DNA from: DATBJG01 sp963790545
GTDB lineage: Bacteria > Acidobacteriota > Vicinamibacteria > Vicinamibacterales > JAMQPK01
Assembly (NCBI GenBank): GCA_963790545.1
Contig: CAWBPA010000021.1
Coordinates: forward strand, 248,001-312,000
DNA length: 64,000 nt
Direction: 5' to 3'
Numbering within the stretch: position 1 is the stretch's first letter; the number at the start of each line of letters is the position of its first letter. The notes below the pieces were generated by a model. The model saw only the letters and a program-made list of their open reading frames with translations. It ran no database searches and was not told where the DNA came from. The position numbers and the translations under genes were made by a program. This document shows positions 11,134 to 19,771 of this stretch, one piece after another.

Positions 11134-13059
11134 ATGATCCCTGGCGGTCTTCGTCTTCGATTCATCGTCGCGGCGGGCCTCCTCGTGCTCACGACGGTCA
11201 CAGCGAGTGTCTGGACGTTTTTCGCTCTTTCGCGCCTGAGTGGCATCGCCACCGACACCGTGCGCCAGAGCGAGTCCGTCACGGCAGTGACGTCGCGGCT
11301 CGCCGGTGCACTGGAACGCGAAGATGATGGTGTGCTGCTGATTCTGGCTGGCGACGATCGCGGCACCCAGGTTCTGGCGCGCGAACGCGCCGTCGTGGAT
11401 AAAGCGCTTGCCGAGCTCTTCGACGTGTTGGGGCCCGACGACGAGCGCGAGCTCGCATATCCGCTCAAGGCCGAGCTGACGGCCTATCGACAGGCCGCGG
11501 ACGGCGTGATTGTCGTTGCGTTGGAACGGGAAGCACTCGTCCAGTACCACCAGAAGGCGAACCCGGTCCTTCGCCGGGCTGTCGCGCTCACCACCGCAAT
11601 CCGCGATCGCCATTTCGAATTGGCGCGGCAAGCCGTGGCGGATGCTCGAGATGAAGCCGGCGCGGCTCGACGGGCGGTCCTGTTGATCACGCTGGCTGCA
11701 CTAGGCATGGCGGTGGTTGTGACGTGGCACTTGACACGCACCGTCGTCGGACCCGTGCGACGACTCACGCGAGGCGCGAATGCAATCCGCGAGGGACGGT
11801 TCTCCGAACGCATTGACGTCGCGTCACGGGACGAACTCGGGGAGCTGGCAGGCGCGTTCAATCAAATGGCCGAGGATCTGTCCGAGTTCCGGCGCACGAA
11901 CATCAGCGAAGTCGTCCGGGCCAAGAACACGCTCGAGGCGACCTTGGAGGCTTTGCCGGATGCTGTTCTGCTGCTCGATCCCAGCGGACAAATCCAGTCG
12001 ATGAATCGGGCGGCCGGGATTGTCTTGGAGTCAGCAGGCGTGCGTGAACCGCGCTCCCTCAAGGACCTCCGACTCGACGGGTTGGACCTCGACGCTGTGA
12101 CGAACGCGATCGCCACAGGGGCTCCTGCTGTCATACCGGCGGACCTGGCCCGCACAATCCGCGTGCAACAGGACGGTGCCGTTCAGCGTCTCCTGCCGCG
12201 GGTTGTGTCTGTTCCGTCATCAAGCCCTCAGCAAGGGGGCGCCATCCTCCTCCTGTACGACGTGACGGATCTCGTTCGTCTCGATGAGATGCGTTCAGAG
12301 CTGGTCGGCGTGGCGTCGCACGAGCTCCAGACGCCGCTGACGACGCTCCGAATGACGCTGCTCATGCTGCAGGAGGCGGCACACCTCCTTCCCCCTCGAC
12401 AGCGGGAACTGGTCGCCACGTCGCTCATCGGTGTGGAACAACTGACCGAGACGGTCCATGAGTTTCTCGATCTGACCCGCATCGAAGCCGGCGAGCTTCG
12501 ACTCAATCTCGAGCGCGTTCACATTTCCGCGGTGATCGCCGAAGCGGTCCGACGGGTTGAGGCGCAGGCGAAGGCTCAGGGCATTTCCTTCAGCGTTCGC
12601 GTCGACTCCGATCTACCGCGGATTTGGGCCGACCCGCTGCGCCTGCGCGCGGTCTTCGACAATATCCTGTCGAACGCGCTCAAGTACACGCCGGATGGCG
12701 GCAGCGTCACGGTCGAGAGTCACCGCAACGCTCCGCGCGGTGTCGAAGGGCCTGACACCGTGTCGGTCAGCGTCCTCGACACCGGTCCGGGCATACCGCC
12801 CGCGTTCCGGGCGCGGATCTTCGACAAGTTCTTCCGGCTCGAACACCATCAGTCGGAGGTTCGGCCTGCCGCGCGAGGTGCCGGGATCGGCTTATACATG
12901 TCTCGACAGATCGTGGACTTGCATGGTGGCCGTATTTCCTGTGGGGTCGGCCCCGGAGATCGAGGGGCGTGCATCACGGTGGAGTTCCCAGTCGAGACGA
13001 CGGGTACCGAGTCTCCTGTCAGTGAGGCCGCGACCTCACTAGCGAGGGAAGGGGTGTAG
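11134..13059 (+). CDS. Membrane histidine kinase (HAMP-PAS-HisKA-HATPase, KinB-like)
   Basis: Intact sensor kinase of 641 residues. TM1 covers about residues 9-30 and TM2 about 190-210, leaving a helical periplasmic sensor of about 160 residues. HAMP follows (VVGPVRRLTRGANAIREGRF), then a PAS-like segment (LEALPDAVLLLDPSGQIQSM). The phospho-accepting His is near residue 396 in ASHELQTPLTTL. ATPase motifs are N-box NILSNALKYT, G1 DTGPGIPP, F-box FDKFFR and G2 GAGIGLYMSRQI. It starts four bases after the regulator stop and ends two bases before the next gene, so all three are probably one transcript. The signal sensed is not evident; the long antiparallel-helix sensor is like that of KinB. Confidence 0.95.
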   Translation: MIPGGLRLRFIVAAGLLVLTTVTASVWTFFALSRLSGIATDTVRQSESVTAVTSRLAGALEREDDGVLLILAGDDRGTQVLARERAVVDKALAELFDVLGPDDERELAYPLKAELTAYRQAADGVIVVALEREALVQYHQKANPVLRRAVALTTAIRDRHFELARQAVADARDEAGAARRAVLLITLAALGMAVVVTWHLTRTVVGPVRRLTRGANAIREGRFSERIDVASRDELGELAGAFNQMAEDLSEFRRTNISEVVRAKNTLEATLEALPDAVLLLDPSGQIQSMNRAAGIVLESAGVREPRSLKDLRLDGLDLDAVTNAIATGAPAVIPADLARTIRVQQDGAVQRLLPRVVSVPSSSPQQGGAILLLYDVTDLVRLDEMRSELVGVASHELQTPLTTLRMTLLMLQEAAHLLPPRQRELVATSLIGVEQLTETVHEFLDLTRIEAGELRLNLERVHISAVIAEAVRRVEAQAKAQGISFSVRVDSDLPRIWADPLRLRAVFDNILSNALKYTPDGGSVTVESHRNAPRGVEGPDTVSVSVLDTGPGIPPAFRARIFDKFFRLEHHQSEVRPAARGAGIGLYMSRQIVDLHGGRISCGVGPGDRGACITVEFPVETTGTESPVSEAATSLAREGV

Positions 13060-13061
13060 TC

Positions 13062-14000
13062 GTGCCGGGCAAGCGGGGGCGATGGCTTCTCACGTTCGTG
13101 CTATTAGGGATGCACGCAGCAATCAGCGCACCGACGGCGACCCAGACTGGCGAAAAGCCGGCGTTCCGGGCGACCACGGATCTGGTTTCGCTCAGCGTGA
13201 CGGTCACGGACAGTGCCGGTCGCCACGTCGCTGACCTCTCAGCGACTGATTTCGCGGTAGTTGAAGATAGCCGACCCCAGGAACTGGTCTTCTTTTCGCG
13301 TGCCAACACTGCGCTTGCCGTATCGTTACTGGTCGACACGAGCTCCAGCATGGAAAAGCAAATGCTGCTGGCGCAAGAGGCTGCGATGGAGTTCGTCGCT
13401 CGGTTGCGGCCAGGTGATGTCGCAGAAGTGATCGACTTCGACAGCCGGGTCGAAGTCGTCCAACCATTGACGAGCGACCGCGCTAAATTGGAAGCGGCAA
13501 TTCACCGGCTGGTTGCGGGCGGATCCACGTCCTTGTACAACGCGGTGTACATCGCGCTCAGACAAGGCGAGAGCGCCAGAGCGCAGAGTCCCGACCAAGT
13601 ACGCCGCCAAGTCATCATTGTGCTCTCCGACGGCGAGGACACGTCCAGTCTCGTCACCTTCGATCAAGTGATCGACCTGGCAAAGCGCTCACAAACGGTC
13701 ATCTACTCAATCAGTCTCGGTTCGGCGGAACAGGGAGCGCGCAACGCCTCCCGGCTCGCAGGGGATTTCGCACTCAAAACACTTGCGCAAGAGACGGGCG
13801 GCCGCCTGCTAACCTCCAAGGGGCCAACGGACTTGTCCAATGTGTACAACCAGATCGCTGACGAGCTGACGAGTCAGTACGTGCTTGGCTATCTATCGAA
13901 CAACGTCCGCCGGGATGGTGGCTGGCGGCGCATCGCGGTTCGAATGCAGCGCCCAAATCTGATTGCTCGAACGCGACCGGGTTACTTCGCGGCTCGATAG
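13062..14000 (+). CDS. Secreted VWA-domain protein co-transcribed with the two-component pair
   Basis: Intact 312-residue protein starting at GTG 13062, two bases after the kinase stop. Signal peptide: RWLLTFVLLGMHAAISAPTA. The N-terminal beta domain (LVSLSVTVTDSAGRHVADLS, then FAVVEDSRPQEL) is followed by the VWA domain with a complete MIDAS: D92 in VDTSSSM, Thr in GGSTSLYNAV and Asp in LSDGEDT. The ending is SQYVLGYLSNN, then IARTRPGYFAAR, the usual terminal motif of this acidobacterial family. The paralogue at 4843 shares the architecture. Placement behind a sensor kinase suggests either a partner in sensing or simply shared expression; the sequence does not decide. Confidence 0.9.
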   Translation: MPGKRGRWLLTFVLLGMHAAISAPTATQTGEKPAFRATTDLVSLSVTVTDSAGRHVADLSATDFAVVEDSRPQELVFFSRANTALAVSLLVDTSSSMEKQMLLAQEAAMEFVARLRPGDVAEVIDFDSRVEVVQPLTSDRAKLEAAIHRLVAGGSTSLYNAVYIALRQGESARAQSPDQVRRQVIIVLSDGEDTSSLVTFDQVIDLAKRSQTVIYSISLGSAEQGARNASRLAGDFALKTLAQETGGRLLTSKGPTDLSNVYNQIADELTSQYVLGYLSNNVRRDGGWRRIAVRMQRPNLIARTRPGYFAAR

Positions 14001-14002
14001 CG

Positions 14003-14320
14003 CATTCGGACTCCCGCGAGCCCTGCCATCGTGCCGGCCGTGTCGTAACCACGCATACGTTGTATTGTCTGAAAACACCACTGGGTCCGATCGAACAGTC
14101 ATTTCTGTGCGGCATCCTCAATAGCTTCGTCGCCAACCTTCTGGCAGTCAGATTATCGAAGTCCGACGACACGTGGACGCCTGAGCACGCGCAACTTCAA
14201 GCAGCCGTGGCGCGAGCGTACCGAGTTGAGCGAGCAGGAGTTTTGTCATGTACTGAACACATTTCCGCTCATCCCCAACGCCGATCGAGACGCCGCGCTG
14301 CGGAGCTTTCAGGCTCGGTG
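14003..14320 (+). pseudogene. C-terminal remnant of an Eco57I-type restriction-modification methylase
   Basis: No complete gene is present. In changing frames the segment encodes AIVPA, then VVTTHTLYCLKTPLGP, EQSFLCGILNSFVAN, and finally SEQEFCHVLNTFPLIPNADR. These are the conserved last 100 or so residues of large type II/IIG DNA methylase-restriction proteins (family knowledge: VTTHTLFCL..., FLCGILNSFVANYLVR, HVL.TFPLI). There is no upstream methylase core with an NPPY motif; the preceding 900 bases code for the VWA protein. The fragment is therefore a leftover of a lost defence locus rather than a frame-broken intact gene. It ends just before a palindrome at 14328. Confidence 0.75.
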
Positions 14321-14327
14321 CGGGGAC

Positions 14328-14347
14328 GCGGGGGCTAAAGCCCCCGC
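14328..14347. repeat. Palindrome GCGGGGGCTAAAGCCCCCGC
   Basis: Perfect 8-bp arms around a CTAAAG-type centre. It belongs to the set of G/C-rich hairpins with central CTAAAG, CTAAAAG or CTTTAG also present at 17734, 35145 and 35203. It could fold as a transcript hairpin but has no U-run, so it is not a standard terminator. Confidence 0.8.
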
Positions 14348-14369
14348 GCTCCACGTGTGGCACGCGCCA

Positions 14370-14470
14370 CCAGGCACCCGGGCACCAGGCACGGAGCACT
14401 AGGCATCCAGCACCAGGCACGGCACCAGGCACAGCACCAGGCACCCAGCACCAAGCACGCGGCACCCGTA
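14370..14470. repeat. Degenerate tandem tract of GCACCAG/GGCACC words
   Basis: About 100 bases built from imperfect copies of CAGGCAC, CAGCACC and GGCACCAG, lying upstream of the amidohydrolase start at 14503. A tract with the same vocabulary recurs at 50795-50880. I see no coding potential or hairpin that would explain it. Confidence 0.8.
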
Positions 14471-14502
14471 CGGTGTACAGGTTGCATGCTAGAATCCGTC
14501 GC

Positions 14503-16231
14503 ATGGCCGCACGCCTTACCAGCATCATCGTCACGGTAATTGTTGCAGCAACGATCATTGCCGGGATCATTGCCGGAGCCCAGCGCGACGACAGCGCCAT
14601 CGATCTCATCGTGCTCAATGGGAAGGTGTACACCGCGGCCGAGGACGGCCGCATTGAGGAAGCCGTGGCCGTCCGCGGCAATCAAATCGTCCGCGTCGGG
14701 ACCAATCGCGAAATCAAACGCTTGCGCCGGCCGCAGACCCGCGTCATCGACGCCCACGGCGGCAGCGTGCTGCCTGGCTTCAACGACGCCCGGGTGCATC
14801 TCGCGGACGGAGCGCAGTCGTCCAACGAAGTCAATCTGTATCTCACCGAATCCGTCGAGCACATTCAGCAGACCATTCGAGCGTTTGTCACCGAGAAATC
14901 GCGACAGCCCTGGATCGTCGGCCGTGGCTGGACGTACGAAGCCTTTCCGGGCGGCATGCCGACACGCCAGCAGCTCGACGCCGTGGTGAACGATCGACCC
15001 GCCTACTTCGTCAGCCGCGACGGTCGCACCGGCTGGGCGAACTCGAAAGCGCTCAAGCTGGCCGGCATCAACCCGTCGCACGCCCGCGCCCGCCAATGGC
15101 GTCATCGTCACCGATCCGGTGACCGGCGAACCAACGGGCGCCCTGAAGAACGACGCGCGACACCTCGTCGAGCGGCTCCTGACGCCTTCAACGCAGGAAG
15201 ATCGCCTGCACGCGCTGCGTGCCCGTCTGCTCGAAGCCCGCCAGGCCGGCATCACCAGCATCCAGTCGGCCGGAGACGATGCGGCGGACCTCGAGTTGTA
15301 CGACGAGCTTCGGCAGGATGGCGATCTGACGGTGCGCGTGTACGGCGCGGTATCGGTGGACCAGGAGCCGACGGCTTTCGAGCTCGACGAGCTCGACCGA
15401 CTCCGGGCCCAGTACCCTGACGATCCACTCCTCAAGACCGGAGCGATTGCCCTGTCGATCGACGGTTCGGTGGAATCTCAGACAGCCTCGCTGCTCGAGC
15501 CCTACGCTGGCAGGAAGCTCAAGGGGCGAGCCCGCTATACCGCGGACGAGTTGCTGCGCACCATCAAAACGCTCGACGACCGCGGGTGGCAGATCGTCAT
15601 CGAAGCGGCCGGGGACGCCGCCGTGCGGCTTGCGCTCGACGCCTATTCAGGCGCGCTGTCTGAGCCCGCAGCGCCGGACCGCGACCGGCGCCATCGTCTT
15701 GCCGGCATCGACACCATCGATGCCGCGGACCTGGCGCGTGTCGAGGACCTGGGCTTGATGGCCCAGCAGGCGCCCACCCGAGCGATTCGGCTCAGCCTTT
15801 CGAGAGACTGGCTTGAGTATCTCGGGCCCGATCGCGCCAGAAGCGGATGGCCGTGGCATAGTTTTGCCGAGCGAGGCGTCACGATCGTCTTTGGCAGCGA
15901 TTCACCGGCCGCGCCGCTCGATCCCCTTCTGGGTCTCCACGCCGCCGCCACTCGCACGAGCCCGGATCTCGATGCGCCGATACTGGATTCCGCCGAGCGT
16001 ATGCCCGTGACATCCGCAATTGACGCGTACACCCGGGACGCTGCCTACGCGTCGTTCGACGAGCTTCGAAAAGGAGTGCTTGCGCCTGGCATGCTCGCCG
16101 ACATGGTGGTTCTTTCGACCGACATCCTCACACTCCCACCGGACCAGCTGCTCGATGGTCAGGTGGACGTGACAATCTTCGACGGCAAAGTGGTATTCGA
16201 ACGGCAGGCCTCCCCTCTTTCCACAAACTAG
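14503..16231 (+). CDS. YtcJ-like amidohydrolase family protein lacking metal ligands
   Basis: Amidohydrolase-superfamily protein of about 575 residues with an N-terminal membrane anchor or signal (LTSIIVTVIVAATIIAGIIAGA). ATG 14503 is chosen because the hydrophobic segment starts there. One frame change lies near 15090. The fold landmarks are present: DLIVLNGKVYTAAEDGRIEEAVAV, VLPGFNDARVHL, LLEPYAG, FGSDSPAAPLDPL and GMLADMVVLSTD. The metal-binding positions are not: the HxH motif reads ARVH, the usual HAIGD reads EAAGD, and the usual RIEHA reads RLAGI. Each lies in intact frame. An active hydrolase is therefore unlikely without another mechanism. The TAG stop overlaps the GTG of the next gene by one base, implying coupled translation. 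Confidence 0.85.
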
Positions 16232-18054
16232 TGTCCGGAGTGGTTCGGAAAAGACTCCCGACCCCTTTTCTTGCAGTCATTCTCGTCGCGTTCGTCGGCT
16301 GCAAGGCCCAACCTGCCACCCACACCGGCACTCCAGAGACCAACACCAGTTCTGACTGGTTCGTGGACCGCGCTGCGGAAAGCGGGCTGGAGTTCGTCCA
16401 CTTCAACGGCATGTCCGGCAAGTTCTACATGTCCGAGATCCTCGCGCCTGGGGTCGGGCTGCTGGACTACGACAACGACGGCGATCTCGACGTGTACCTC
16501 GTTCAGGGCCAGATGCTTGGAACGGGCACACCGTCGTCCCCGCTGAAAGGTTCGCAGCCCCCGACAGACCGGCTCTATCGCAACGATCTCCAGGTTCGCC
16601 CCGATGGCTCCCGCGCGCTGCGATTCACGGATGTGACCCGGGAGAGTGGGATCACGGCACACGGCTACGGGATGGGAGTCGCTGCGGGTGATTTCAACAA
16701 CGACGGCTGGGTGGATATCTACCTGACAAAGTTCGGTCCGAACCAGATGTTCCGCAACAATGGCAACGGCACCTTTACGGACGTGTCGAAGCAAAGCGGG
16801 ACCGACGATGCGTCGTGGAGTGTGTCGGCGTCGTTTGTGGATTTCGATCGCGACGGGTGGCTCGACCTGTACGTTGGCAAGTACCTTCGCTACAGCCTCG
16901 ACACCCACACCGATTGTTTCAGCTCGTCTGGGGCGCTCGACTACTGCACGCCCAACAGCTACAGCCCGCTTCCGGGCCGGCTGTACCGAAATCAGAGAAA
17001 CGGCACCTTTGCCGACGTCACGGCGCGATCGCGCGTGGCCAGCGAGTTCGGGCCGGCGCTTGGCGTCACGACGGCCGACTTCAACGGCGACGGCTGGATT
17101 GACATCTACGTGGCCAACGACGGCAAGGAGAATCAGCTCTGGATCAACCTGCGCAACGGCACGTTCCGGAACGATGCGCTCCTCGCCGGAGCGGCCCTGC
17201 CCGTTGATGGAAAAGCCGAGGGCAGCATGGGCGTCGACGCCGGGGATTTCGACAACGATGGCGACGAAGATCTGTTCATGACCGAGCTGACGTTCGAGGG
17301 CAGCAACCTCTTTGTCAACGACGGGTCGGGAGTCTTCGAGGATCGGAGCGCGCACTCAGAGCTTGGGCCGCGCAGCATAGCGCTCACAGGGTTTGGCACG
17401 TCGTGGTTTGATTTTGACAACGACGGATGGCTGGATCTGATGACCGTCAACGGCGATGTCCAGACCATCCAGGCACTGGCGCAGGCAAAGGACCCGTTCC
17501 CCCTGCATCAACGGAAGCAGCTTTTCAAGAATCTTGGCGACGGACGGTTCGAGGACGTGACCGACCGGGCCGGCGCCGTGTTCCGGCTCTCCGAGGTCGG
17601 ACGGGGCGCGGCCTTTGGCGACATCGACAACGACGGCGATCTGGACGTGCTCGTCGGCAACAACAACGGCCCAACCCGCCTGCTGGTCAACTCTATTGGC
17701 AACCGGAAGCACTGGATCGGACTGCGACTTGTCGGCGGGTCTAAAGACCCGCCTCTACAGGGTAGACGTGGGCAAACCGTCAGTAGAGGCGGGTCTTTAG
17801 ACCCGCCGAACGTCGAAGGTCGTGACATGCTGGGCGCCCGCGTTGGAATTGTCCTGAAAGACGGGTCGACCAGGTGGCGCCGCGCGCGGTCCGACGGGAG
17901 TTACGGGTCGGCCAACGATCCTCGAGTCTTCGTTGGACTTGGCGACATCACCGAGGCACCGAGGGTGCGCGTCCAGTGGCCGGACGGTCGAACGGAGGAA
18001 TGGCCGCAGGTGCCCATCGATCGCTGGTCGACGCTCAGGGAAGGAGGACGTTAG
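16231..18054 (+). CDS. CRTAC1-type FG-GAP/ASPIC-UnbV lipoprotein
   Basis: Intact 607-residue exported protein. GTG 16231 overlaps the upstream stop (TAGTG). The signal ends FLAVILVAFVGC, a lipobox. At least seven FG-GAP/VCBS calcium-type repeats follow (LDYDNDGDLDVYL; GDFNNDGWVDIYL; VDFDRDGWLDLYV; ADFNGDGWIDIYV; GDFDNDGDEDLFM; FDFDNDGWLDLMT; GDIDNDGDLDVLV), predicting a beta-propeller. The ASPIC/UnbV domain follows (HWIGLRLVG, then DMLGARVGI and VQWPDGRTEEW). Two repeats lie inside the coding region: the signal peptide contains an arm of the AAAAGACTCCCGACCCC repeat, and the ASPIC domain carries an in-frame palindrome at 17734-17807. It pairs with the TPR lipoprotein downstream, as is common in Acidobacteriota. 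Ligand unknown. Confidence 0.93.
   Translation: MSGVVRKRLPTPFLAVILVAFVGCKAQPATHTGTPETNTSSDWFVDRAAESGLEFVHFNGMSGKFYMSEILAPGVGLLDYDNDGDLDVYLVQGQMLGTGTPSSPLKGSQPPTDRLYRNDLQVRPDGSRALRFTDVTRESGITAHGYGMGVAAGDFNNDGWVDIYLTKFGPNQMFRNNGNGTFTDVSKQSGTDDASWSVSASFVDFDRDGWLDLYVGKYLRYSLDTHTDCFSSSGALDYCTPNSYSPLPGRLYRNQRNGTFADVTARSRVASEFGPALGVTTADFNGDGWIDIYVANDGKENQLWINLRNGTFRNDALLAGAALPVDGKAEGSMGVDAGDFDNDGDEDLFMTELTFEGSNLFVNDGSGVFEDRSAHSELGPRSIALTGFGTSWFDFDNDGWLDLMTVNGDVQTIQALAQAKDPFPLHQRKQLFKNLGDGRFEDVTDRAGAVFRLSEVGRGAAFGDIDNDGDLDVLVGNNNGPTRLLVNSIGNRKHWIGLRLVGGSKDPPLQGRRGQTVSRGGSLDPPNVEGRDMLGARVGIVLKDGSTRWRRARSDGSYGSANDPRVFVGLGDITEAPRVRVQWPDGRTEEWPQVPIDRWSTLREGGR
16247..16270. repeat. Solo arm of the AAAAGACTCCCGACCCC repeat inside the CRTAC1 start
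   Basis: GAAAAGACTCCCGACCCC followed by TTTT, identical to the right arm of the 22-bp inverted repeat at 20993-21048. It encodes KRLPTPF in the signal-peptide N-region of the CRTAC1 lipoprotein. Confidence 0.8.
17734..17807. repeat. Palindromic element inserted in frame in the ASPIC/UnbV domain
   Basis: Two perfect 25-base arms (17734-17758 and 17783-17807) flank a 24-base loop. Each arm is itself a palindrome, GGCGGGTCTAAAGACCCGCC. The element is translated as part of the CRTAC1 protein (GSKDPPLQGRRGQ, then RGGSLDPPN) between LRLVG and the conserved DMLGARV, without disturbing the frame. Confidence 0.9.
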
Positions 18055-18113
18055 GAAGGGTTAGGAGGGGTTAGGAGAGGTTAGGAGGTTAGGTGGTCTT
18101 AGGAAGGATTAGG
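18053..18113. repeat. TTAGGAGG tandem tract
   Basis: Roughly eight imperfect units of TTAGGAGG, TTAGGAGA or TTAGGAAGG start at the stop of the CRTAC1 gene and run into the start region of the TPR gene. The units contain Shine-Dalgarno-like AGGAGG, so the tract may also serve ribosome binding for GTG 18093. Confidence 0.85.
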
Positions 18114-19751
18114 TGGGTTGGCCCGGTCGTTGTGGTACTCGGCACCCTTGCTGCCGGTTGCAGGGCCAATGAGCAGACCCGAGCGCCTGCATCTTCAAGC
18201 GGCTCCACGACGAGCTCTTCGTCAAAGGTCCTGAAGCCCGTTTCCCTCCCCGACATTTCAAGCGCGGCGCCGACCGTGCAGACGCAGTTGCGCGAGCGCT
18301 ATGCAGCGCTGGAGCTCAAGGTCAAGAACTCTGCGACTCCGGTTCCCGAGCTTGCCGAGGCTTACGGGGACATGGGCAAGCTGCTCATGGCAACCGAGTA
18401 TCTGGACGCGGCCGAAGTGTGCTTCGCCAACGCTCGCGAGCTGGCACCAGGCGAGATGCGATGGCCGTACTATCTCGGACACGTCCACAGGTTCCGCAAT
18501 CAGCCCATGCAGGCGGCGGAGTACTTCGAGCAGGCTCTCCGACTGAAACCTGAAGACGTTGCCGCGCTTGTGTGGCTCGGTGATATGCAGCTGGCGCAAA
18601 GCCGGCCGGAGGCGGCCGCTGCACCCCTCGAAAAAGCGCTCCAGCTCGAACCCCGATCCCCCGGCGCACTGTACGGGTTGGGGCGGCTCGCGCTGGCCAG
18701 GCGCGAGTACGCCCAAGCGGTCAAGCACCTGGAAGGCGCGCTGGCGCTCAGCCCGGGAGCGTCCCGCATCCGCTATCCCTTGGCGATGGCCTATCGAGGT
18801 CTCGGTAATCGGCAACAAGCGGAATCCAACCTCAAACGCCGCGGCGACGCCGAGTTGACCTGGCCCGATCCGTTAATGGAGGAGGTCGCCGGGCTGCTCC
18901 AGAACGCAGCGGCCTATGAAATTCGAGGGTCCGACGCGCTAGACAAGCGGGACTGGCCCGAAGCGGTCACGCAGTTGCGAAAAGCGATTGAGCTCGCTCC
19001 CAACAACGCTTTCTCGCGGCTCAATCTCGGTACGGCGCTTTACCTGACCGGCGATTCACGAGGGGCGCTGGAACAGTTCGAGGCAGCGGTCCGCCTGTCA
19101 CCGCAGTTTGCGAAAGCGCACTACGGAATTGGCGTGCTCATGGAAGCCGAGGGTCGAGACGACGAAGCCATCAGACGGTTCTCGGCCGCTGTGCGGTACG
19201 AGCCGGCAAATGTCGACGCGCGGATGAGCCTCGGCGAGGCGTTGCGTCGGAACGGCCGCCTCGAAGAGGCGATGGCGCAGTACGAACAGGTGATCAAGGT
19301 CGACCCGGGCGTCTCTCAGGCCCGATTTGGTTACGCGATGGCACTCGTGCGGCTGAAACGGTACCTGGAGGCGCGCGAACGCCTGGCCGAAGCCATGAAG
19401 ATGTATCCCGATCAACCCGGGTTCGCTCATGCCATGGCCCGCCTGCTGGCGGCAGCGCCCGACGATCGCGTTCGCGACGGAAAGGCGGCGCTGTCGATCG
19501 TCGAACAGCTGGTCAAGATACAAAAGACTCCGGCCTTGGGCGAGACGATGGCCATGACTCTCGCCGAGCTTGGCCGATATCCGGAGGCAATTTCCTGGCA
19601 GCGTGAGGCGATCGCGGCAGCAAAACAAGCGGGACGTTCAGATATGACCGCCGGCTTGGCAGAAAACCTGAAACTCTACGAACGTCGGCAGCCCTGCCGC
19701 ACGCCGTGGAGAGACGACGACCCTGTCCACTATCCGAGGCCGGGAAAGTAG
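18093..19751 (+). CDS. TPR-repeat lipoprotein
   Basis: Intact protein of about 550 residues. The lipobox is TLAAGC after a short hydrophobic run (GPVVVVLGTLAAGC). GTG 18093 is the furthest plausible start; GTG 18117 (VGPVVVV) would also keep the signal. A Ser/Thr linker (SSSGSTTSSSS) is followed by about nine tetratricopeptide repeats, for example AAEYFEQALRLKPEDVAALVWLG, split as AEYFEQALRL/KPEDVAALVWLG, then LEKALQLEPRSPGALYGLG and LEQFEAAVRLSPQFAKAHYG. It follows the CRTAC1 gene after a TTAGGAGG tract and is probably co-transcribed. TPR lipoproteins serve as scaffolds; the partner is presumably the FG-GAP protein, by neighbourhood only. Confidence 0.9.
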   Translation: MVLGRIRWVGPVVVVLGTLAAGCRANEQTRAPASSSGSTTSSSSKVLKPVSLPDISSAAPTVQTQLRERYAALELKVKNSATPVPELAEAYGDMGKLLMATEYLDAAEVCFANARELAPGEMRWPYYLGHVHRFRNQPMQAAEYFEQALRLKPEDVAALVWLGDMQLAQSRPEAAAAPLEKALQLEPRSPGALYGLGRLALARREYAQAVKHLEGALALSPGASRIRYPLAMAYRGLGNRQQAESNLKRRGDAELTWPDPLMEEVAGLLQNAAAYEIRGSDALDKRDWPEAVTQLRKAIELAPNNAFSRLNLGTALYLTGDSRGALEQFEAAVRLSPQFAKAHYGIGVLMEAEGRDDEAIRRFSAAVRYEPANVDARMSLGEALRRNGRLEEAMAQYEQVIKVDPGVSQARFGYAMALVRLKRYLEARERLAEAMKMYPDQPGFAHAMARLLAAAPDDRVRDGKAALSIVEQLVKIQKTPALGETMAMTLAELGRYPEAISWQREAIAAAKQAGRSDMTAGLAENLKLYERRQPCRTPWRDDDPVHYPRPGK

Positions 19752-19770
19752 GCCGGACCTTCAGGTCCCG
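19752..19770. terminator. GGCCGGACCTTCAGGTCC hairpin between convergent genes
   Basis: Near-perfect palindrome (GGACCT-TC-AGGTCC core) lying exactly between the stop codons of the TPR gene (plus) and the GcvT-like gene (minus). It matches the palindromes at 35203 and 35242. A bidirectional terminator role fits the position; there is no U-run beyond TTT, so this is inference. Confidence 0.5.
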
Positions 19771-19771
19771 T

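Noticed and set aside
16228..17355. A 375-codon minus-strand frame opposite the CRTAC1 gene
   Set aside because: Antisense of repeated FG-GAP codons produces a long stop-free frame; the repeat-like look (VEI, DVH) mirrors the sense strand.
18053..18113. Telomere-like TTAGGAGG repeats suggesting a linear replicon end
   Set aside because: The tract is internal, flanked by intact genes in the same direction, and only about 60 bases long.
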